A DNA stretch of 64,000 nucleotides, from positions 62,001-126,000 of the forward strand of contig JASEFN010000004.1 in the NCBI GenBank assembly GCA_030018355.1, written 5' to 3'. The first letter of the stretch is position 1; every line of letters begins with the position of its first letter. A program made the position numbers and the translations under genes. This stretch comes from Caldisericia bacterium. Its GTDB lineage: Bacteria > Caldisericota > Caldisericia > B22-G15. A model generated the notes under the pieces. It did no database searches. It was not told the origin of the DNA and was given only the letters and a program-made list of their open reading frames with translations. Of the stretch, positions 43,889-51,114 are shown in pieces.

Positions 43889-44358
43889 TTTTTCTCTCCT
43901 TTCATAATTTCAATTAATTTCTTAGTTGCATCTATTTGTTGTACATAACCTGTACATCTACAGATATGACTGGAGAGAGCTATCTTTATATCTTCTTCTG
44001 TTGGATTTGAAACTTTATCTAATAAATTCTTTACAGAAATTATAATTCCAGGTATACAATAACCACATTGAATTGCACCCTCCTCAACAAAAATTTTCTG
44101 AATTATATTTGGATTATCATAATCTCCTATTCCCTTAACAGTTATAACATTTTTTCCATTTATTTTACCTGCAAGATAAGTACAAGAAGGCACTGGTTCT
44201 CCATCAATAAGAACTGTACAAGCACCACATTCTCCTGTTTTACAATTATTTCCTTTAACCTCAGTATGATGGTTTCTTCTTAAAAGTTCAAAAAGAGTCT
44301 CTCCAGGATAAGCATCAAAAGCAACGTCTTCACCATTAAGAATAAATTTCACTAACAT
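43885..44358 (-). CDS. Xanthine dehydrogenase-family iron-sulfur (small) subunit
   Basis: Electron-transfer subunit with two [2Fe-2S] clusters, 157 residues. Plant-type ferredoxin motif CKTGECGACTVLIDGEPVPSC (split as CKTGECGAC and a final Cys) and the helical domain with IQCGYCIPG and HICRCTGY. Passes electrons from molybdopterin to the FAD subunit. It overlaps both neighbours by a few bases, so the three subunits are translationally coupled. Confidence 0.96.
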   Translation of the reverse strand: MLVKFILNGEDVAFDAYPGETLFELLRRNHHTEVKGNNCKTGECGACTVLIDGEPVPSCTYLAGKINGKNVITVKGIGDYDNPNIIQKIFVEEGAIQCGYCIPGIIISVKNLLDKVSNPTEEDIKIALSSHICRCTGYVQQIDATKKLIEIMKGEKK

Positions 44359-45188
44359 ATTTCCTCCTTTATTTTTTCCAAATTTCTTTTTGTTAACACT
44401 TTTGAAAGATGCATTCTATACTCTTTTGATGCTCTTAAATCATCAAAAAGTGGAACATCTATAAACTCTTTTACATAATTAATATTTTCATCATCAAGTT
44501 TCTTATTTATTAAATATTCTTCTATTTTCTTAAGGTGAACAGGAAAATTTGGTCTACCACCTAATAAAATATTGGCTTCTTGAATAACTCCATCACTAAT
44601 TTTTAATAAAACACCTTCATTTAAAAGAGGTATATCTGCACTAGTTCTTGTAAATCTTATATAAGAAAAGAAATAATTTGAATTAAAATTTGGAAATTCA
44701 ATTTCAACAATAATAAATTTTTTATTTTCTTTTTTAAAATCAATAAACTCTTCAAGAGAAATTGTTTTATACGCTCCATAATAAATCTTAATTTTTGATT
44801 TCAATGTTATAAAAATAGTTAAAATATCAGACCATCCATATCCTCTTGCAATTGTTCCACCAACTGTCATTATGTTTCTTAAAATTGGAGTTGCTACTTT
44901 TGAAATTGAATTTATAAATGAACCTCTTAAAAAATTTTTAAGTTCTCCACATCTTTCAATTGATCCAATTGTTGTGGTTGCACCAATTTTTATTGATGAA
45001 TCCTCTATTTTAATATAATTAAGAGGTATTTTTTCTAAGAAAATGAGACATTCAATATCACTCCTATCTCTCCAAACAATGTCAAGTCCTCCTCCAACAA
45101 TTTCTCCTTTCAAGTCATATTTTTTAATTAATTCATAAGCCTCTTCTATACTTTCTGGATAAAACCATTCCCTTACATTTTTAAGCAT
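44352..45188 (-). CDS. Xanthine dehydrogenase-family FAD-binding (medium) subunit
   Basis: FAD subunit of the molybdenum hydroxylase, 278 residues. WFYPESIEEAYELIKKYD and IVGGGLDIVWRDRSD replace the usual FAD phosphate-binding glycine-rich strand; TTIGSIERC, ATPILRNIMTVGGTIARG and a C-terminal CO-dehydrogenase flavoprotein domain follow. GRPNFPVHLKKIEEYL lies in the last domain. The ATG at 45188 overlaps the end of the PfkB kinase gene by eight bases. Confidence 0.92.
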   Translation of the reverse strand: MLKNVREWFYPESIEEAYELIKKYDLKGEIVGGGLDIVWRDRSDIECLIFLEKIPLNYIKIEDSSIKIGATTTIGSIERCGELKNFLRGSFINSISKVATPILRNIMTVGGTIARGYGWSDILTIFITLKSKIKIYYGAYKTISLEEFIDFKKENKKFIIVEIEFPNFNSNYFFSYIRFTRTSADIPLLNEGVLLKISDGVIQEANILLGGRPNFPVHLKKIEEYLINKKLDDENINYVKEFIDVPLFDDLRASKEYRMHLSKVLTKRNLEKIKEEIC

Positions 45189-46122
45189 TATATCCTCCTC
45201 TCTTTAAATATTTATTTAATAAATCCTTTTTTGGAATATAAATTCCAATTTTTGTTGTTGAAAGGGATGCAACTAAATTCGAAAAGAAGAGAGACTTTTT
45301 AAAATCAAAACCATTTAAGTAAGAAAAAATAAAAGCTGCATTAAAAACATCACCTGCGCCTGTTGTATCTATGCTTCTTACTTTAAAAGAAGGTTCAAAA
45401 ATTTCACCATTTTTAAAAATTATCTTTGCACCTCTCTCTCCCATTTTTACAATAAATATCTTTCCTTCACTAATTGCTTTGTTAAAATTCTCTTTTTTTA
45501 TTATACTCAATTCATACTCATTTGTGAAAATAAAATGCGAGATATCAAAAATTTTAAAGGCATAATCTTTAAAATATTTTATATCCTTTCCAATTCTATA
45601 GTTTATATCAAAAAATATTTTTATTTTTTCTTTTGTTGAATTAAGAAAATTAAATGTCCTTTCATTTAAATTTTTTTCTGTTAATAATCCACCTGAAATA
45701 TAAATAACCGAAAATTTATCTAAATTAATTAAATCAATTTTATTAAAATCTGTATCAACATAACTTGCATTTTTTAAATTTGCAAATGATATTCTTTCGC
45801 CATTTTTATTTAAAACAATAACTATACTCGCTGTATTTTTATTTGAAAATGTTATTAAATCAGTCTTAACACTATTCTCTATTAAATAATCAAAAATAAT
45901 CTTTCCAAATAAATCTCTGCTTAAAGAAGATAAATAATAAGTTTTTATTCCAAGTTTACTTAATGCAACAGAAAAATTAACACCTGTTCCAGCAGGAACT
46001 ATTTTTAACTCTTTAACATGGGAGTTTTCATCATATTCAAATTTAAAACTTACCTTTTTAATTTTTATTCTTATATCTATACAATTATCTCCCAAAACAA
46101 GAACATTCTTTTCTTTTTCCAT
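45181..46122 (-). CDS. PfkB-family sugar/nucleoside kinase
   Basis: ATP-dependent kinase of the ribokinase superfamily, 313 residues from the ATG at 46122 (preceded by AGAGGAG; an open frame upstream is non-coding). N-terminal LVLGDNCIDIRIKIKKVSF, VPAGTGVNFSVALSKLGIKTYYL, and the catalytic C-terminal DTTGAGDVFNAAFIFSYLNG. Substrate is unclear: it is more diverged than the ribokinase at 48128. Its 3' end overlaps the XDH FAD subunit gene, so it is the first gene of the XDH operon, pointing to a nucleoside or ribose-related role. It diverges from the PASTA gene across a 37-bp gap. Confidence 0.88.
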   Translation of the reverse strand: MEKEKNVLVLGDNCIDIRIKIKKVSFKFEYDENSHVKELKIVPAGTGVNFSVALSKLGIKTYYLSSLSRDLFGKIIFDYLIENSVKTDLITFSNKNTASIVIVLNKNGERISFANLKNASYVDTDFNKIDLINLDKFSVIYISGGLLTEKNLNERTFNFLNSTKEKIKIFFDINYRIGKDIKYFKDYAFKIFDISHFIFTNEYELSIIKKENFNKAISEGKIFIVKMGERGAKIIFKNGEIFEPSFKVRSIDTTGAGDVFNAAFIFSYLNGFDFKKSLFFSNLVASLSTTKIGIYIPKKDLLNKYLKRGGYNA

Positions 46123-46147
46123 TTTCTCCTCTATAAAAATTATATGA

Positions 46148-46153
46148 TATAAT
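46148..46153 (+). promoter_or_regulatory. -10 box of the PASTA-rpe-mazEF unit
   Basis: TATAAT six bases before the ATG at 46160, no Shine-Dalgarno site; leaderless geometry in the 37-bp divergent gap. Confidence 0.5.
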
Positions 46154-46159
46154 TTAAAC

Positions 46160-46840
46160 ATGAAAAAATTGATATTGATAATAATATCAATAGTTATAAC
46201 TCTTCCTCTTATTTCATGCGCAATTGGAAAAGAAGAACTCGTTTCTGTTCCATCTCTTGTTGGTCTTAAATTAAGAGACGCAGAAAAAATTGCTGAAGAA
46301 AAAGGATTACTTGTAAAAGTTGTTAAATCTGATTTTGCCAAAGATTATCCAATAGATTATATTATTTCCCAAGATCCTGGACCATATGTATTAGTTAAAA
46401 AGGGTAGAATTATAAATGTTGTCATAAGTAGTGGACCTCCAAAAGTTCTTGTTCCAGATTTTATTGGAATGAACTTCAAAGATGCTCAGGAATTGATTTA
46501 TCAAAATAAGTTACAACTTGGAAACATTGAAGAAATTTCTGTTCCAAATGTTGAGGTTGGAATCATTCTTGATCAATCACCTTCACCAAAAACATATGTT
46601 GAAGAAGGAACAAGAATTGATTTAAAAATTTCAAAAGGAACTTTATACCAAATACCTTCTTTAATTGGTTTATCAATTGAAGAAGCAAAGAGTGTAATTG
46701 TAACAAGTGGATTTAGTGTTGGAAAAATAATAAAAAAGAGTAATCCTGCATATCCATCAAATGTAATTTGGGATCAAGATCCCGCACCATTAACTTATGG
46801 TAGTAAAGATACAATTATTGATCTATATGTTAATCCATGA
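46160..46840 (+). CDS. PASTA-domain lipoprotein
   Basis: 226 residues: lipoprotein signal (hydrophobic 3-18, LISC) and three PASTA repeats: VPSLVGLKLRDAEKIAEEKG (about 31-98), VPDFIGMNFKDAQELIYQNK (about 99-165) and IPSLIGLSIEEAKSVIVTSG (about 166-225). PASTA domains bind muropeptides or beta-lactams; here there is no kinase or transpeptidase domain, so it is a surface lipoprotein with PASTA only. First gene of a unit with rpe and mazEF, joined to rpe by an ATGA overlap. Confidence 0.9.
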   Translation: MKKLILIIISIVITLPLISCAIGKEELVSVPSLVGLKLRDAEKIAEEKGLLVKVVKSDFAKDYPIDYIISQDPGPYVLVKKGRIINVVISSGPPKVLVPDFIGMNFKDAQELIYQNKLQLGNIEEISVPNVEVGIILDQSPSPKTYVEEGTRIDLKISKGTLYQIPSLIGLSIEEAKSVIVTSGFSVGKIIKKSNPAYPSNVIWDQDPAPLTYGSKDTIIDLYVNP

Positions 46841-47475
46841 AAATTGCTCCTTCTATTCTTGCAGCAAATTTTAAAAACCTTGAAGAAGAGATAAAATTAA
46901 TTGAAGAATTTGGAGATATTGTACATCTTGATATAATGGATGGACATTTTGTTCCAAACATATCTTTTGGTTTTCCAATTGTAAAAACAGTAAGAGAATT
47001 AACAAAATTACCTCTTGATGCTCATCTTATGATTGAAAAACCAGAAAATTATATTGATAAATTCATAGAATTTGGAGTAAATATGATTTCTGTTCATATA
47101 GAAAATAATTATCATATAAATAGAATAATAAATAATATTAAAAATAAAGGAGTTCTTGCAGGGGTTGCAATAAATCCAGGGACTTCAATCTTTTCTCTTG
47201 ATTCAATTTTAAAAGATATTGATTTTTTATTAATTATGACTGTTAATCCTGGATTTTCTGGACAAAAATTTATTGAAAGTTCTATTGAAAAAATTAAAAA
47301 AATTGTTAACATAAAAAATGAAATGGGCTTAAGTTTCCAAATAGAAGTTGATGGTGGATTAAATTATGAGATTGCTTTAAAATTAAAAGAGATAGGCGTT
47401 GATATTGTAGTTTTTGGAGATTATTTTTTTAAAAATAAAAAGGAAAATTTATATATTTTAAGGAATTTGATATGA
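46837..47475 (+). CDS. rpe: Ribulose-phosphate 3-epimerase
   Basis: Interconverts ribulose 5-phosphate and xylulose 5-phosphate. 212-residue TIM barrel: APSILAANFKNLEEEI, VHLDIMDGHFVPNISFG (metal and catalytic Asp), DAHLMIEKPENY, MTVNPGFSGQKFIES and EVDGGLN with the second catalytic Asp. Shares ATGA overlaps with both neighbours. With the transketolase at 37396 it supplies the non-oxidative pentose phosphate route for ribose released from nucleosides. Confidence 0.96.
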   Translation: MKIAPSILAANFKNLEEEIKLIEEFGDIVHLDIMDGHFVPNISFGFPIVKTVRELTKLPLDAHLMIEKPENYIDKFIEFGVNMISVHIENNYHINRIINNIKNKGVLAGVAINPGTSIFSLDSILKDIDFLLIMTVNPGFSGQKFIESSIEKIKKIVNIKNEMGLSFQIEVDGGLNYEIALKLKEIGVDIVVFGDYFFKNKKENLYILRNLI

Positions 47476-47738
47476 AAAACGAAAAATTAATTATTGATCT
47501 GCCAAAAGAGTTGGCAGATGCAATCGAAAAGAAAGCAAAAAGAGAGAAAAAGAAAAAAGAAGATCTTATAAAAGAATTAATAGCATTTTACCTTGCACTT
47601 GAAGATAGGAAAACAAGAATAAAAAAAGAAATGATAAAAGGATACAAAGAATCTTCTGAAACAAGTTTATTTTTTTCAAGAGAGTTTTTTGAGATAGAGC
47701 AAGAGTTATTTAGAGATATACTTAAACATATTAAATAA
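47472..47738 (+). CDS. mazE: Antitoxin of a MazEF-type module (ribbon-helix-helix)
   Basis: 88 residues: N-terminal ribbon-helix-helix segment (LIIDLPKELADAIEKKAKRE, EDLIKELIAFYLA), and a C-terminal tail (SLFFSREFFEIEQELFRDIL) of the sort that wraps around MazF. ATGA overlap with rpe and a one-base overlap with the toxin gene, the usual antitoxin-first order. Antitoxin identity rests on the partner. Confidence 0.82.
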   Translation: MKNEKLIIDLPKELADAIEKKAKREKKKKEDLIKELIAFYLALEDRKTRIKKEMIKGYKESSETSLFFSREFFEIEQELFRDILKHIK

Positions 47739-48097
47739 TGAAAAGAGAGCAAATAAGAAGAGGAGAGATCTATCTTGTTGATCTCTCATCTTCTACTGGC
47801 TCAGAACAAAGTGGTTTGAGACCAGTTTTAATAATTCAAAATGATATTGGAAATAAATATTCTCCAACGGTTATTGTAGCAGCAATTACATCTAAAGAAA
47901 TTGAAGAAGCATATCCAATTGTGATAAAAGTTAATGAAAAAGAAGGTGGACTAGATAAACCAAGTTATATTCTTTTAAATCAAATAAGAACAATTGATAA
48001 AAAAAGATTAAGAAAAAGATTGGGAAAACTAAAAAAAGAGACAATGGAGAAGGTTGATATTGCACTAAAAATTTCGTTAGGGTTGATAAAAATTTAA
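47738..48097 (+). CDS. mazF: MazF/PemK-family toxin, mRNA interferase
   Basis: 119 residues of the PemK/MazF fold: IRRGEIYLVDLSSSTGSEQSG, RPVLIIQNDIGNKYSPTVIVAAIT, and SYILLNQIRTIDKKRLRKRLG with the conserved catalytic Arg and Thr positions (R in LRPV, T in AAIT). Length is typical. It cleaves mRNA or tRNA at short motifs; the motif cannot be read from the sequence. It ends the PASTA-rpe-mazE-mazF unit. Confidence 0.94.
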   Translation: MKREQIRRGEIYLVDLSSSTGSEQSGLRPVLIIQNDIGNKYSPTVIVAAITSKEIEEAYPIVIKVNEKEGGLDKPSYILLNQIRTIDKKRLRKRLGKLKKETMEKVDIALKISLGLIKI

Positions 48098-48117
48098 TTT
48101 CATGATATTTATTAATA

Positions 48118-48123
48118 TATAAT
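48118..48123 (+). promoter_or_regulatory. -10 box of the ribokinase/nucleoside operon
   Basis: TATAAT four bases before the ATG at 48128, no Shine-Dalgarno site. Close to the lower limit for a leaderless start. Confidence 0.4.
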
Positions 48124-48127
48124 TTTT

Positions 48128-49045
48128 ATGATTTATGTTTTTGGAAGTATTAATTTTGATTTGACTATTTTTGTAGATAGATTTCCTGAAATTGGAGAAA
48201 CAATAAAAGGTGATTCAATTTTTCTAACTTTAGGGGGAAAGGGTGCAAACCAAGCAATTTCAGTTAAAAAATTAAATGGAGATGTTTTATTTATTGGAAA
48301 ATTGGGCGATGACTATTTTGGAAAATATTTACTAAACACATTAAACTTTTTTGGATTAAAATATGAAATAAAAATTGAAAAAGGAGTAAATTCTGGAATC
48401 GCAATTATAAATGTTGATAAAAATGGAAAAAATAAAATTGTAATTTATGAAGGAGCAAATGGAAAGGTGGGAGATGATGAGTTAATTTTACTTAAAGATA
48501 AAATAAAAAAAGATGATATTTTACTTCTTCAAGGTGAAATTCCTATAAAAACAATACATATGAGTGCAAAAATTGCAAAAGAAAATGGAACAATAGTAAT
48601 TTTTGATCCTGCTCCTGCAAAGAAAGATTTTCTAGAAATAATTCCATATGTTGATTATTTAACTCCAAATGAGAGTGAGCTTGAGATTTTAACTGAAAAC
48701 ATTAACAATTTTGAAGATAAAATTGAATTTTTATTGAGCAAAGGGGTAAATTCAATAATTGCAAAACTTGGAGAAAGGGGTTGTTATTACAAAGATAAAA
48801 GTGGATTAGAATATAAAGTTCCTGCATATAAAGTCAATGCAATTGATACAACTGCAGCAGGAGATATTTTTAATGGTGCATTTGCAGTAGCAATTCAAAA
48901 AAATTGTGATATTTTTTACTCCTTAAAATTTGCAAATGCAGCAGCAGCAATTTCTGTTACAAGAAAAGGGGCAAGTGTATCTTGTCCTGAATATAATGAA
49001 GTAATTAAGTTTATGGAGGAGTATGATGAGAAAAGTAATAATTGA
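48128..49045 (+). CDS. rbsK: Ribokinase
   Basis: D-ribose to ribose 5-phosphate. 305 residues of the ribokinase branch of PfkB: YVFGSINFDLTIFVDRFPEIGETI, GGKGANQAISVKKLNG, GFDPAPAKKD-type FDPAPAKK, LTPNESELEIL and the C-terminal DTTAAGDIFNGAFAV with the catalytic Asp. It overlaps the start of the nucleoside hydrolase gene by 20-23 bases, so ribose released by that enzyme is probably its substrate. First gene of the nucleoside salvage operon. Confidence 0.93.
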   Translation: MIYVFGSINFDLTIFVDRFPEIGETIKGDSIFLTLGGKGANQAISVKKLNGDVLFIGKLGDDYFGKYLLNTLNFFGLKYEIKIEKGVNSGIAIINVDKNGKNKIVIYEGANGKVGDDELILLKDKIKKDDILLLQGEIPIKTIHMSAKIAKENGTIVIFDPAPAKKDFLEIIPYVDYLTPNESELEILTENINNFEDKIEFLLSKGVNSIIAKLGERGCYYKDKSGLEYKVPAYKVNAIDTTAAGDIFNGAFAVAIQKNCDIFYSLKFANAAAAISVTRKGASVSCPEYNEVIKFMEEYDEKSNN

Positions 49046-49943
49046 TACTGATGCTGGAATTGATGATGCTATAGCAATTATGATTGCTTTATCTTTTGAA
49101 GAAAATTTAGTGATAAAAGGAATCACAACTGTTTCTGGGAATACATATGTTGATCAAGTAACAAAAAATGTTTTAAGAATTCTTGACTATTTTGGAAGAG
49201 ACAATATTAAAGTTTATAAAGGAGCAAGCAAACCACTTTTGCACAAATTTGAAAGAGGTGCAAAAGTTCATGGAAATGATGGTCTTGGTGATATTGATCT
49301 TGAGTATTCTTTAAGAAAAGAGGAAGAAATTTCAGCACCTTATGCTATTTATAAAATTGCAAAAGAAGAAGGTAAAATTGATTTAATTACTCTAGGTCCA
49401 CTAACAAATCTTTCTATTGCATTAAATCTTTATCCAGATTTAAAAAATTATATAAATTGCATTTACTCAATGGGTGGTGCAATTGAAAGAGGAAATATAA
49501 CTCGCTTTGCTGAATTCAATTTCTATTTTGATCCAGAAGCAGTTCAAAGTGTAATTGAATCAAAAGTTAAGATGACAATTGTTCCATGGGATCCTATAAT
49601 TAAAAATGTCTTTTTCGAAGAAGAACTCAAAAGAGTTATTGATGAAAAAAGTTATGCTGGTAAATTATTTTTTCAATTAATAAATTATCCAATTTCTTAT
49701 TTTGAAAGACATATAGGCATAAGAGGTGTATCTCTTCCAGATCCAATTTCAATCTCTTGTTACATTGATGAGAGTGTTATTAAACAAAAAAGAAAAACAA
49801 ACCTCCAAATGGAACTTAATAATACTGCTTTAAGAGGGGCATCAATTCTTTTAGAAGGAGAAGATTTAGAAGTTGTTTTGGATTTTGACAGAGAAAAATT
49901 CTTAAAGATTTTGGGGAAGATTAATTCTTTAAAAAGGAGGTGA
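49023..49943 (+). CDS. Nucleoside hydrolase (inosine/uridine-preferring type)
   Basis: Hydrolyses N-glycosidic bonds of nucleosides to base plus ribose. 306 residues: IIDTDAGIDDAIAIM (calcium- and ribose-binding Asp cluster at 7-16), KVHGNDGLGDI, LITLGPLTNLSIAL, MGGAIERGNI and EFNFYFDPEAVQ. The ATG at 49023 (or the next at 49026) sits behind GGAGG within the rbsK 3' end. A second hydrolase in the operon at 54613 differs enough to suggest a different preference. Confidence 0.95.
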   Translation: MMRKVIIDTDAGIDDAIAIMIALSFEENLVIKGITTVSGNTYVDQVTKNVLRILDYFGRDNIKVYKGASKPLLHKFERGAKVHGNDGLGDIDLEYSLRKEEEISAPYAIYKIAKEEGKIDLITLGPLTNLSIALNLYPDLKNYINCIYSMGGAIERGNITRFAEFNFYFDPEAVQSVIESKVKMTIVPWDPIIKNVFFEEELKRVIDEKSYAGKLFFQLINYPISYFERHIGIRGVSLPDPISISCYIDESVIKQKRKTNLQMELNNTALRGASILLEGEDLEVVLDFDREKFLKILGKINSLKRR

Positions 49944-49993
49944 GAGACTTTAAAAAATTTATGTTTTTTAAAAACAATTTTTAGGAGGTAGTT

Positions 49994-51058
49994 ATGAAAA
50001 AATTAATAGCGATTATTTTAGTTAGTGCTTTAATTTTCAGTGTCATTACACTATCTGGTTGTAAGAAAAAAGAGGAAAAACCACCAGAGAAAAAATTAAA
50101 AGTTGTTCTTTACATTAACGGAACTCTTGGAGATAAATCATTCTTTGATTCTGCAAATAGAGGAATTGAGATGGCAATTAAAGAACTTGGAATTGAAGGT
50201 AAAACAATTGAGGGTGGATATGATCCAGCAAGATGGGAACCAGATATTGAACAACTTTGTCAGGGTGATTGGGATATAATAATTGCTGGAACTTGGCAAC
50301 TTCAAGAGATTCTTGAAAAATTGGCACCAAAATATCCAAATAAAAGATTTTTCACTTATGATACATCAGTTGATTATTCAAAAGGAAATCTTGGTAATGT
50401 TTATTCAATACTTTATAAACAAAATGAAGCATCATTTTTAGTTGGTGCTCTTGCTGCTCTTATTACAACATCAAATATGCCACTTGCAAATCCTCAAAAA
50501 ATAATTGGATTTTTAGGTGGAATGGATATTCCAGTTATAAATGATTTTAAAGTTGGATACATTCAAGGCGCAAAATATATTGATCCTGAAATCCAAGTTC
50601 TTGTTTCATATGCTGGTTCATTTTCAGATCCAGCAAAAGGAAAGGAGTTAGTGCTTGCACAATACAATCAAGGTGCAGATATTGCATTTAATGTTGCAGG
50701 TGAAACTGGTTTAGGTCTTCTTGATGCTGCAAAAGAGATGAAAAAATACGCTATTGGCGTTGATTCAGATCAATATCTTATGATTAAAGATAGTGATCCA
50801 GAGAAAGCATCATATATTGTAACTTCAATGATGAAAAATGTTGATTTATCAATTTATAGAGGAATAAAATTACACCTTGAAGGAAAATGTCCATATGGTC
50901 AAGCAGAAGCACTTGGTCTTAAAGAAGGTGGAGTTGGTGTTGCTGATAATGAAAATTATAGAAAACTTGTTCCAGAAGAGTTTAGAAATAAAATAAAAGA
51001 ACTTGAACAGAAAATAATTAAAGGTGAAATCGTTGTAGATACAGCATTTGGAAAGTAA
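49994..51058 (+). CDS. BMP-family nucleoside/purine-binding lipoprotein
   Basis: Binding protein of the second importer, 354 residues: lipoprotein signal (hydrophobic 4-20, LSGC), linker KKKEEKPPEKK, BMP domain with VVLYINGTLGDKSFFDSANRG, EVNP-like IIGFLGGMDIPVINDFKVGY and GADIAFNVAGETGLG, the last a signature of the PnrA/Med class. AGGAGG site. Divergent in sequence from the BMP protein at 16835. Nucleoside hydrolases on both sides make nucleosides the expected ligand. Confidence 0.93.
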   Translation: MKKLIAIILVSALIFSVITLSGCKKKEEKPPEKKLKVVLYINGTLGDKSFFDSANRGIEMAIKELGIEGKTIEGGYDPARWEPDIEQLCQGDWDIIIAGTWQLQEILEKLAPKYPNKRFFTYDTSVDYSKGNLGNVYSILYKQNEASFLVGALAALITTSNMPLANPQKIIGFLGGMDIPVINDFKVGYIQGAKYIDPEIQVLVSYAGSFSDPAKGKELVLAQYNQGADIAFNVAGETGLGLLDAAKEMKKYAIGVDSDQYLMIKDSDPEKASYIVTSMMKNVDLSIYRGIKLHLEGKCPYGQAEALGLKEGGVGVADNENYRKLVPEEFRNKIKELEQKIIKGEIVVDTAFGK

Positions 51059-51064
51059 AAAATT

Positions 51065-51105
51065 AAATTTAAGGGGAGGCAAATATGCCTCCCCTTCTTA
51101 AATTT
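51065..51105 (+). terminator. Strong hairpin between bmp and the ABC ATPase gene
   Basis: AAATTTAA-GGGGAGGC-AAATAT-GCCTCCCC-TTCTT-AAATTT: eight G+C-rich pairs with flanking AAATTT/AAATTT pairs and a short T-rich 3' side. Placed like the hairpin at 16781 in the other importer cluster; the intergenic space is 56 bases. Confidence 0.75.
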
Positions 51106-51114
51106 GGAGGTTAA

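Noticed and set aside
46123-46341. Extended N-terminus of the PfkB kinase
   Set aside because: The upstream part is antisense to the PASTA gene; the ATG at 46122 has a Shine-Dalgarno site and gives a normal kinase start.
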